This document shows, in pieces, positions 1 to 11,300 of a stretch of DNA of 64,000 nucleotides. The notes beneath the pieces were generated by a model. That model did no database searches. It saw only the letters and a list, made by a program, of their open reading frames with translations, and was not told the origin of the DNA. Made by a program: the position numbers and the translations under genes. Origin of the DNA: Caenorhabditis elegans (taxonomy: Eukaryota; Nematoda; Chromadorea; Rhabditida; Rhabditidae); contig NC_003280.10 in assembly GCF_000002985.6 (NCBI RefSeq), positions 13,698,501 to 13,762,500 of the forward strand. The letters run 5' to 3'. Within the stretch, counting starts at the first letter, position 1. Each line of letters starts with the position of its first letter.

Positions 1-791
1 GCCACGACCATTTCATGGTTATTTTTGTGTATTTCTAAAATGTTTCCTGTTTTCCTGTTTGAATTTTCTTAAAAACTATTAAAAAATGGCAAAAATGGCC
101 AATTTATGGAAAAAAATCACAATTTTGAAACTCCTCTAAAATGGTTAATTTTATAGTTAGAGGACTCAAAATTGATCTGCAAACACTAAAAAAATGCCCT
201 TTTTCAACTTTTAATAGCTTCAAACATTTTCAGAAAATTTTTTTTTTGCCCAAAAAATGGCTGAAAAAAAATTGGGCAAAAACAAAAAGTTGTCTAAATT
301 TGTTGAAAACAGGTAATTCATGTATGTTGAATTCAGACAATCTAGGTTTAACCCATCAAAAACTATTAAAAAATGGCAAAAATGGGCAATTTTTGTAAGA
401 AAAAAGATCAATTTTTCAATGTGGAAAATTCAAAAGTTTGTTAATAATTTTCATCGAATTTTTCCCAAAGGTCAGGAATTTCGTAGAAATTTATCAAAAG
501 GTTTTCAAAAAAAAATACAAGAATTAGTCACAATTTTCAGGAAAAAAAATCTGAAAAATAACAAAAAAGAGGGGTTTCTAATACCCGGTTCGCACGCACT
601 TTTCCTTTCCCATCACCACACAAATCCAATTTCTATTTCTTTAATTCTCTTATTTTTTGGCGTGAGAAGGTGTAAGACGTCTCTGAGATTAGTCTACTCA
701 AAAAAATAATTTCTTGTGAGCTTCTGCTCCACAGCTCCTTATTTCTCACATTACCCCCCCCCCCCCCTATTTTTTTTTCTGACAAGAGGTA
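1..791. other. AT-rich spacer at left edge
   Basis: No coding exon is supported. The stretch is T/A-rich with short imperfect repeats of an AAAAATGGCAAAAATGG type near 80 and 365. A less AT-rich part at 570-740, followed by a poly-C run at about 753-768, precedes a possible donor site at 847 and could belong to a promoter, but nothing here is diagnostic. Confidence 0.5.
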
Positions 792-846
792 GTGGTGGTG
801 GCTGGAAAAAGAAAAAAGAATGACGAGACGGAAATCAATAAGAAGG
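792..846 (+). other. possible non-coding first exon
   Basis: A purine-rich segment ends in AAG followed by a good donor, GTAAGA, at 847. It has no ATG in a phase that fits the downstream channel exons: the ATG at 822 would leave two bases over, while the channel exons need phase 0. If it is an exon it would be 5' UTR, perhaps spliced to the acceptor just before 5377. This is a guess from the donor site and the neighbouring poly-C and pyrimidine-rich sequence. Confidence 0.2.
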
Positions 847-3088
847 TAAGAAATATTATCTCATGTCTTCTTTCTCTCGTGATTATAAACTTCAAGACAT
901 TCCATTTTTCGGATGAATCGGCTCAAAATGAGCACGTTTACCTACTTTTTTGGGGGCTCTTTTGTGTCTGGGGTAGCCACCTACGCTATGAAGTAGGAAT
1001 TAAAAATTTTTTTTTGCAATATTCTAATATAGTATTACTTAAATTGTTACTTAGAATTGAAAAATAAAATATTAAATTTTTTTCAAGTTGGGTTTTTTCT
1101 CTAAAATTTGGATTTTTCACGAATTCATTTGTATTGGAAACCGGTAATTTTTTTTCTAAATTAAAAAAAAAACCTAAAAATGAGCACCTTCACCTATTTT
1201 GTGTGGAGCCGCCTGCACTAGGAATTTTTTGTAATTTTTTTTGTTGTAAACTTCTAATTGTTAGTTGAAGAATTTAGCATCAGTTAAATTGTTGGTTAGA
1301 TTGTTGGTTTCAAAAAATTTAACTAAATTGAAAAATTTATTTAAATTCTAAAAAGCTTCAGAAATAAATTTTTTAACTTTTTCACGAATTTTTAAAATAT
1401 TTTTTTTTTAAAAATTCAAGTTTTTATGGACACCAGAACGTTACCAAAATTTGAAAAAAAGTACAAAAAAAAATTACAAATCCTAAATTTTTTCTTTTCT
1501 GAAATTTTTAAAATTCGAATTTTTGAAATTTTGGAAAATTCCAATATTTCTGAAAATTAAAAATATCGGAAAATTTTGAACCCGAAAATCCTTCCAAAAT
1601 TATTTTTTCTAAAGTATAAGTTAGTCATAAGCTTTGATTTAATCTCTGATAACTAGTCATTTTCCCCTCTTTTTTTCAATTTTCTCACTTTCTTGCATTT
1701 TTCCTGCCAAGGAACAGCCTATAATTATTTGCATTTTTATTTTTCAAAAAACTTTTTGAAAAAAAATCTGAAAAAAGATTTTTTTTTCCAAAATTACTGA
1801 CGTAACTTTTTTTTGTGTTTTTTATCAACCAAAGATATCCATAAATAAATATTTTTGAGGGCTTCTTCCTCTCCATTTTCAATATCCGTTCGTATTCCCC
1901 TTTTCGTAGCTCGAAGAGCACAAAAAACATTGAAAATTAATCGATTTGCTGGCTCTTTTGCTCGCTGATGCGTCATGAAAAGTTTATTATCTATGGTGTT
2001 TTTTTGGAGCAAACAGTGGCTCAAAAAACTAGAAGAAATATTTCTTATGGAATTTTCCAAAATTTCAGAAAATTTTATTTTAGGTTTTTTTTTTTAAATA
2101 TTTTTTTTTCAAAATTTTTATATCAAAATTTCAAGCTAGTATGTAAGTTTTTTTGTGAAAAAACTGCTGAAAATTTTCTGTCAAAAATCCAGTCATTTCC
2201 TCTTATTTTCACACATAAATCTCCATTTAATCCACAGGATTTTGTAGTAAATAAATCAAAAAATTTAAGATTTTGTAGTGTACATAGAGATCCAAGTGAC
2301 CAAAAGTTTGTGGATGAAATTGACTCTCGAAATTGTTCACATATTTTTTAATATTTTTAGAGAGGGAACACAAGTCAGAAGCCCATAGTTTTTTTTTGAC
2401 AGAAAGAAATCCAATTTCGTTCTTCACTTTGAGTCATCGTAAATGACGGGGGTCTTGGCAACCTGTTTTGCATTTTTGAAATAAAATTGGAATTTCAAAA
2501 ATAATTTTTTTTGTAGAAAATTTTTTTTTCCATTTTTAACAATTTTAGTTTTTTTTTAAATTATAATTTAAGTGAAAATTTTCAATAAAATAAAAAAAAA
2601 TTTCTGTAAAATTAATTGAATTTTTTTCCAAAAAAGTATACTATATCAATTTTCAAAAAGTTATTCCAAGATTTTTTCAGCCAAATTTTTCGGCAAAAAA
2701 ATTGAAAAATGAACTTTCCTCCCAATTTTTTGCTCCCCTTGAGAATTTGCTCAAGAAAAGTAATTTCCGTAAAAAAATCACCCGCAAATTGGGAAATGCG
2801 TATTCCCATTGAAAAGGTTATTAGTTTGAACTCTTGAGCTCAAACCACTAAATCTGCAAAAAACTTTTATTTGGACTTTCTTTTGAAATTTTGAACATTT
2901 GTATCATATTAAAAAAATAATTTTTAAAAAATTCAAAGTTTTCAAAAATATTAAACTGTAATCTTCCTTTCTGCAATTTTGATGAATCCTCAATTTTTTA
3001 AATTCTGAAAATCTTAAATTTAAAAAAATCTGAAAATCTTAGTTTTTTAAAAAATTGAAAAACATAGGTTTACATAAATTTTTCGAAG
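847..3088. other. AT-rich spacer or UTR intron
   Basis: I see no gene. It is low-complexity A/T sequence; the short open frames have no splice logic or family resemblance. Confidence 0.6.
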
Positions 3089-4440
3089 TGCTTATAAACT
3101 TATGAAAATCTTAAATTTTAACTTTAAAAAATTTAATTGTTTAAGAATTTTCTAAAAACTTTTAAAACTTGAAAATCATAAATTTTGAAAAAAATATCTA
3201 AAATTTTGAAAATCTTAAATTTTGAAAAAAAAAATCTTAAACTTATGAAAATCTTAAATTTTAATTTTTAAAAATTTAATTGTTTAAAAATTTTCTAAAA
3301 ACTTTTAAAACTTGAAAATCATAAATTTTGAAAATCTTAAATTTTGAAAAAAAAAATCTTAAACTTATGAAAATCTTAAATTTTAATTTTTAAAAATTTA
3401 ATTGTTTAAAAATTTTCTAAAAACTTTTAAAACTTGAAAATCATAAATTTTGAAAAAAATATCTAAAATTTTGAAAAAAAAAATCTTAAACTTATGAAAA
3501 TCTTAAATTTTAATTTTTAAAAATTTAATTGTTTAAAAATTTTCTAAAAACTTTTAAAACTTGAAAATCATAAATTTTGAAAAAAATATCTAAAATTTTG
3601 AAAATCTTAAATTTTGAAAAGAAAAATCTTAAACTTATGAAAATCTTAAATTTTAATTTTTAAAAATTTAATTGTTTAAAAATTTTCTAAAAACTTTTAA
3701 AACTTGAAAATCATAAATTTTGAAAAAATATCTAAAATTTTGAAAATCTTAAATTTTGAAAAAAAAATCTTAAACTTATGAAAATCTTAAATTTTAGTTT
3801 TTAAAAATTTAATTGTTTAAAAATTTTCTAAAAACTTTTAAAACTTGAAAATCATAAATTTTGAAAAAATATCTAAAATTTTGAAAATCTTAAATTTTGA
3901 AAAAAAAATCTTAAACTTATTAAAATCTTAAATTTTAATTTTTAAAAATTTAATTGTTTAAAAATTTTCTAAAAACTTTTAAAACTTGAAAATCATAAAT
4001 TTTGAAAAAATATCTAAAATTTTGAAAATCTTAAATTTTGAAAAAAAAATCTTAAACTTATGAAAATCTTAAATTTTAATTTTTAAAAATTTAATTGTTT
4101 AAAAATTTTCTAAAAACTTTTAAAACTTGAAAATCATAAATTTTGAAAAAATATCTAAAATTTTGAAAATCTTAAATTTTGAAAAAAAAATCTTAAACTT
4201 ATGAAAATCTTAAATTTTAGTTTTTAAAAATTTAATTGTTTAAAAATTTTCTAAAAACTTTTAAAACTTGAAAATCATAAATTTTGAAAAAATATCTAAA
4301 ATTTTGAAAATCTTAAATTTTGAAAAAAAAATCTTAAACTTATTAAAATCTTAAATTTTAATTTTTAAAAATTTAATTGTTTAAAAATTTTCTAAAAACT
4401 TTTAAAACTTGAAAATCATAAATTTAAAAAAAATCTTAAA
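3089..4440. repeat. ~142-bp AT-rich satellite, about nine units
   Basis: A unit containing AAACTTATGAAAATCTTAAA, then a TTTAATTGTTTAAAAATTTTC core and several GAAAATCATAAATTTTG blocks, recurs with starts near 3240, 3362, 3487, 3632, 3772, 3914, 4056, 4198 and 4338. Later units are 140-143 bp apart; the early ones are 122-145 bp because one internal block is absent in some. Divergence between the later units is very low, which indicates recent expansion or homogenisation. Confidence 0.92.
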
Positions 4441-5377
4441 TTTTGAAAATCTTAAATTTTGAAAATCTTAAATTTAAAAATTGTTAAAAACCTATTTTTA
4501 TAATGTTTAATGTTTTAATCTTCTAAACATCTTTAAAAATCAAAAATTACACTTTTTAAAATTGAATTTTGATAAAAATATTTTTTGTAATTCTAAAATT
4601 TAAGAAAAGTTCAAATTTTGAAAAAAAAATCTGAAAATAGTATATTTTTAAATCTTTAATTTTTAATTTTTTCAAATATTAAATTGTTAAAAAGTTTTTT
4701 AAACATCAATAAAATTTAAAAAATCTTTTGAAAAAATTTAAAAAAATAAAATGTTTAAAAATTTTAAAAATTCTAAATTCATTTAAAAATTCTGAAAATA
4801 TTGAATTTAGAAACCTCGGCAAAAAAATCAAATTTTAATGGAATTTTTATAAATATTTTTCAAAATTCTGAAAAAAATTTTTAAAGTTTCTCAAACAAAT
4901 ATTTTTGCGCAAATTGTTATGAAAAAAATTATGGCACTCTATAAAAAATTTCTGAGCATTTTCAAAAACTTTTAATTTTCAAAAATTTCAGAAATTGGAA
5001 TTTTCCTAAATTATTTTCAAAAATCTTTAACTTCAATCAAATTCCCCCATAATTCTTTTGTTAAGTGCAAGTTCTCTGAGCTCATTCTCTCTCACACCAC
5101 CACACCTAAATTCCCCCAACTTCAATTTCATTTCCTCTATCCCTTTTGACGTCAAATCATAGAAAAATGACTACGACAATGACTATCTGAAATACATTCA
5201 AGTGTCCACACATACTTGAACGCCAAATAGCTCATCGCTCACGGAGCCAGAAGCCATGTGATCAAGCTTCAAGGCTTCTTTTCCCTTTTTTTCATCACTT
5301 TTCCCACTAGTAGTAATATATTAAAAACCAAAAAAATCCAGAAGCTTAATCCTAATCTCTTTTTTTATTTTTTCAGA
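4441..5377 (+). promoter_or_regulatory. upstream region of the channel exon at 5378
   Basis: AT-rich to about 5040, then a compositionally distinct 200-bp stretch (5080-5270) that looks like a promoter. It holds a perfect palindromic TGACGTCA (5147-5154), the CREB/ATF-type site, and CTCTCTCACACCACC pyrimidine-rich sequence. A TTTTTTCAG acceptor ends at 5376, right before the ATG, so the mature 5' end is made by splicing from an upstream leader exon or by SL trans-splicing. Function is inferred from position only. Confidence 0.4.
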
Positions 5378-8300
5378 ATGCTAACAACCAGTGGGTATCC
5401 GAATGGATCCTTACGATCCTCACTTGATGATTCACCTCAGGATCCGGAGGAGTCGGAGACCTTCCTGCTTGGAATGGTTACTGGGGATGGGTTAGGAAAG
5501 GTGAGAGGAAAATTTTTGAAAAAATTTGGAGAAGGTTAGGCGAAGGTTATGAAAGATGGTGGAAGCTGGCGAAGGCTGTAGAAAATTAGAAAAAATCTGT
5601 AGAAAAAATGGCGAAAGCTGGCGAAGGTTAGGCGAAATATTAGGAAGTCTGGAAAAAAATTGGAGAAAGTTTGGCGAAAGTTTGGAGAAGGTTGGGCGGA
5701 AGCTGGGAAAGTTAGAGAATTTTTTTTTAATTGGCGAAAGTTGAAGAAGGTTAGGCGAAAGTTTGGAGAAGCTTTTACAGAAGCTGGCAAAATTAGACGT
5801 AAAGCTGGCGAAGTTTAGGTGAAATCTTCTAAAAAAAATTGGCAAAAGTTGAGAAAAGTCAGGCAAAAGATGAGGAAAGCTAGCTTAAGCTGAAGAATTT
5901 CCAGCAAAAATTTAGAAAGGCTGGAAAAACTTTTGCCGAACTTTCCACGGATTTCTTCAATTTTTTTTGGCAAACCTTCACCAACTTTCGCCAACTTCTA
6001 CCAATTTTTTACAAATTTAATTTTTTTTATATTGAAAAAAATAATTCTGAGTAATTATTTCCAATTTCATAAGTCTGTGGGAATTTCAAAATTAAAATTT
6101 TTTTAAATTCTTGGCTTTTTCTTGACTTTTTGATCTCCCAAAGCGCGCCTCTTCTAGGCTGATGATCAAAGTGCATTTCTGAACTTTTTACGTGATTTTA
6201 GCAATGATATCATTTATCAATTGTATTATTGTCAGGAGAGATGTAGTAACTGAATAGGAAAAAAAAATCGAATTACGTCTCGATAAGTGGCGTATTGGGA
6301 AAATGAGAATTCGCAAAAAAAAATTCAAAAATTTCTTTAAAAAATTAAAAAAAAAAAAGGCTCAAATACTTCCCTAATTCATTTTTAACCACTACTAATC
6401 TTACTTATTTTTGTTAAAAACCATCAAAAACTCCAGTGTTCGTGAGCCTCTTACCCACTAATCTGCAGATTTTTCCTTTAAAAAATGCTTTTTTTTTTCG
6501 AATTTCTGACTGGAAATTTGAAATTTACACCGGAAAATTTATTTCAAAAACCACTTTAAAAAATTTCAAACAGTTTTCTTGGAATTTTTTTGAAGAAAAA
6601 ATATAGAAAAAAAATTCATTCGAAAAACTTCAGAAAACAGGCAATTGCAGAAATTGCCATCTGCCGGAATTGGCGTTTGCCGGAAATATTGAAAACCGGC
6701 AATTTCCGAAATTGCCCTTTGCCGAAAATTTCAAAAACCGGCAATTTCCGAAATTGCCCTTTGCCGAAAATTTCAAAAACCGGCAATTTCCGAAATTGCC
6801 GGAAATTGCTATTTTCTCCTGGACTTTTATGTGGTTTAAGCCAGGGGTGTGCGGCAAATCTCAAAATTTGCCGAGCTCAATTTCGGCAAATCTCTTTTTT
6901 CAATATTTGCCGTGCTTAACAAACTCGGAAAAATTTGATATTTTTTATGTTTTTGGAGCACCAAAACTACTGAATTCTTAACACACATCTGGTTTCTGAA
7001 TAAGTTCTGCGTAGTATGTCTGTTTAAGCATCAAATTTTTTTTTTTTGCTCAATTTTGTGTATTTTTACTACATTTTTGGCTAAAAAATCAATAGTTTTA
7101 GTCAAAATTGTACTGTCAAATTTTTGACGTGTGCGGCAAATTTCGAAATTTGCCGAGCTCGGCAAATTCGGCAAATCTACTTTTTTGAAATTTGCCGTGC
7201 TCGGCAAATTCGGCAAATTTGCCGCACACCCCTGGTTTGAGCCCTTTTTCCATTAAGCTGACTTTTTTGCAAACAATGCAACACGAAATACCTAACAGCC
7301 TGAAATCAATTTCAGTGCTCTTTTGAGCAGGAGTTGCTCCGGAGCTCGTGCGCAGTGGAAGGAGTGTCCATACCTTCTCTAGCAGCACTCTTTTCTCTCT
7401 CTCTCACACTCACTATCATTTCATTATTCTCCACCACTACCAGATTTTCGGATTTATTCTCACATTCTTTTTCCGGCCTTGAATCTACTATTCTTTGCGG
7501 ATATTCCAGTTTGCTCTGAAAATTTTTGAATTTTTTGAAAAATGGAGTATACTTTGGAGCCACTGCTTGTCACCCAGGAGGTAGTTGTTTGATTTGAAAA
7601 AAATTATTTTATTTTATTAAAATAGCACAAATTTTTTTGGAAAAAAACGACAATTAAAAAATTCTGGGGAATTTTTTTGTATTTTTTTTAAATTTTCCAT
7701 TTTTTTTTTAATTCTAAAATTGTTTTGAACTTTCCGAAATTGCTCCAAACCCGTTTTTCAGTTTAAAAAAATAAATTTCATGGTTCTCAATATACAATTT
7801 AAAATAACAAAATCTGAAATTTTTCGAGCTGAATTTTTTTGAAAAAAATCAATGAAAAAATCTTTTTAACATTCTTTCTCTAAAAGTGCATAAATCTAAT
7901 CAGTACAACTTTCTATAAATCACACTTTTTCCAAATATAGAATAAAATCTGTTGCTCATAAATAATGCATGTTCTCTATAATTGAATTTCCATGGAGACT
8001 AGACGCTGCAAGAATTGGAATTTAAATTAAAATTTTCAAAAAAAATTTTGTTGTCTGAAAATATGCATAATGTGTCATCCTAGTATTAATGAGAAACGGA
8101 AAAAATACAAATTAATTTCCCGCCAGATAGGATATCCTTTTTTTATTTTGTAAAAGCTACTTCTTTAAGCTTCAAGTTTATTCTTAAAATTATCTGAAAA
8201 GTTTAGGAAACAAAAGATTTTTTTAAAAATATTTATTCACACCATGGATAATAAAGATGCCTTGTATTTTGTCTACAGAGTAAGTTGAAAATTATAAAAA

Positions 8301-11300
8301 ATTTTTAATGATTTTTTAAAAATTTTGCAAAAAAAAAATTCCGAAACATTTTATAATTTTTTAATTAAAAATTCCATGCCTATTTGAAATTTTTAACATT
8401 TGAATAAAAACTCTAAAATTTGGCTTAGGCTTAGGCTTAGGCGTAGGCATAGGCTTAGGCTCAGGCTTAGGCTTAGTATTGGGCTAAGTCTTAGGCTCAG
8501 GTTCAGGCTTAGGTTTAAGCTTATACTTAGGCTAAGGCTTAGGCTTAGGCGGGGTTGGGAAAAGAGAAAAATAGAAATATGGCCTAACTTAATTAAAAAA
8601 CATATTTTCTTCAAAAAAAATTTTTATACTCAATTTTATACTTTATGATTTTTTATCTGTTCCAAGTTGTATTTAGTAATTTCGAGTCATTTTTTATTTT
8701 AGGCTTCAAGCTTATTTTTTACTAAAAGCCTAAACATTTAAAAATCAAAGAACCAACCGATTCTATTTTCTCTGGGTTTTTTCGCCTTATCAAAAGCTTA
8801 AGACTTAACACTTTAACATACGAATGTTATCATTTTTCCTTACCCACTCTCTCTACCCCCTATTCTGTTATGACCTACTTGTTGGTCTTTTAATGAAAAA
8901 GAGCAAGCTGCTGCTCCATGCATTTTCAATTCAGTACCCTCTGTAGCTTCTGAATATTTAAATAAGAATGTACAACTCATTGGATCGTCGCGGTAGCCTA
9001 ACCATCGGCACTTGGGAGATACGCGATATTCTGCACCCTCCGAGACAGCGGCGAAAAACTTATGATACGCTGGAGGAGGTAGGCGCGAAGGCAGGTAGGC
9101 ATCTGTAAAAAATTTCCCCCATTTTTATTTTTACTCCTAAAATCGTATTTGTTCTGACACTTTAGGCTGCCTACTAAAGGCAGGTACATCTGCCTATCCT
9201 AGGCACGACTGTAGGTACATATAAGGCAGGCGTAGGCCACTTTGAAGGCAGGTAGGCAGTAGGTATGCATCCTGACAACCTTTGAAATTTATACATTTTC
9301 TGTCAATTTTCAGTAACTTTTCAGTAATTTTATTTTAAAAAAGTGTTTTTCGGAAAAAAATAATTTTAAATTATTTTTTTATAACCTTTATTTCTATTTA
9401 TAAAGAGCACGAAAAATTCACCCGAATAGGATTACTACTCTGAAAAGAAGGATTAACTCAAAAATTCCAGACATTCTTATATTTTTAATCAAATTTCTAT
9501 TGAAAAATGTGAGAACAGGTTTTATTTTCGCTCATAAACAAGTATTCGGAGTCGAAGCAAAAATGAGCACCAGAGATTGGAAATGTGAAAAAAATAATAA
9601 ATGTTGAGAACATTTTTTTGGCGGTGATTCAAATTTTTGAAAAAGATTTTGGCGGGAGTTCAAATTTCTAAAGAAAAGTTTTGGCGGGAATTCAATTTTT
9701 TTTAGAAAATGTTAGCGAAAATTTGTTTTTTTTTTTTTGGAATAAAAATTTTGGCGGGAATTCAAATTTTTTGAATAAAAAATTTGGCGGGAAATTGAAA
9801 CTTTCTGGAAAACATTTTTTGGCGGGAGTTCAAATTTTAGGTAAAAAAGGTTTTGAAAAATCCCAAAAATTCCGGTAAGAAACTTCTGGAAACTTCTGAA
9901 AAATAATTGTCTAACAAATGATTTTTCAAAATTTCAAAAACTAATTTTCCAGATGTTCAATGCTCGATACCGTAACATAAAGGAGAAAAAAGCGGCAAAA
10001 ATGACCTACCGAGCAATGATATATAATTGTCTAGAACGCCCGACTGGCTGGAAGTGCTTTTTGTATCATTTTAGTGTATTCTTGATTGTTCTGATATGTC
10101 TTATATTATCAGTTTTATCAACTGTCGAGGAGCATAGTCATTTTGCCGCTGAGCTACTTTACATCTTGGTGAGTTTGAATTTTTTGAAATTTTACTTTTT
10201 TTTTGCAATTTCCGATAAGTTTAAAATTTTTAAAACTTAAAAAAAAAATTTAAAAAAAACGAAAAAAACCCCACACCAACAAACGCGCCCCACAGTACTA
10301 CCTACAAGGCGCGGTTTTAGGACCTGACGCCTGCCTGAAACCTGTCCGCCTGACGCCTGCCTTTCGCCTACTTTCTACAACTTTAAAGTGAAATTTCAAA
10401 TTTCAAGTTTTATCATTTCCATCAATTTTTTAAAAAAACATTGATGTGAGGCGAGAGGCAGGTCGCCTTAAGGTCAGGCAGGCAGGCATTTGGAAGCCCT
10501 TAGAATACACTTTTATTTTTCAGGAAATAGTGCTTGTAGTCTTTTTCTCCGTCGAATTTATCGTCCGACTATGGTCCGCCGGGTGCCGATCTAAATACAT
10601 TGGTGTCTACGGCCGCCTGAAGTTTGTGAGGAAGCCGATAACGCTGATTGGTAGGTGGTGGCCTAGATATTTCCAAATCTTAGGAATATTCTTCCAGATT
10701 TGGTGGTCGTCATCTGCAGCTTATTCGTGATATGCTTCGGCACGGAGGGCCAAGTTTTTGCGGCAAGCGCGATGCGGGGGATACGGTTTCTGCAGATTCT
10801 GAGGATGCTCCACGTCGATCGGCAGGGTGGCACATGGTAGGTTGCTTGTTGTTTAGCTTTTTGCGCGGAGTGTCGTTGTTTCTCCGAAAAACTGCGGCCG
10901 ACGTCTAGCGAGTGCAGTCAGTCCCAAAAAAATCTGGTCCTGCTAAATGTCGGGCACTAAAATTGGGCTTTATAAAAAATTTCAGAAATTAGAATTTCAA
11001 AAATTCCAAAAATTGAAATTTTCAAAAGTTTAAAAATTGGAATTTTCAAAAATTTCGCAAATTGGAATTTTCAACAATTTCGCAAATTGGAATTTTCAAA
11101 AATTTTGAAAAAAAATCTAGCGGGTCGGGTCCACTACTGGGGTTCCGCCACGCCCAGTAGTGGACCCGACCCGCTAGATGTCGGCTGCTTCCCAAAACTC
11201 CACCAATTAGCAAGTTTCAGGCGTCTCCTCGGCTCGGTAGTCTTCATCCATCGCCAGGAGCTCATCACAACTCTCTACATCGGATTCCTCGGCCTTATCT

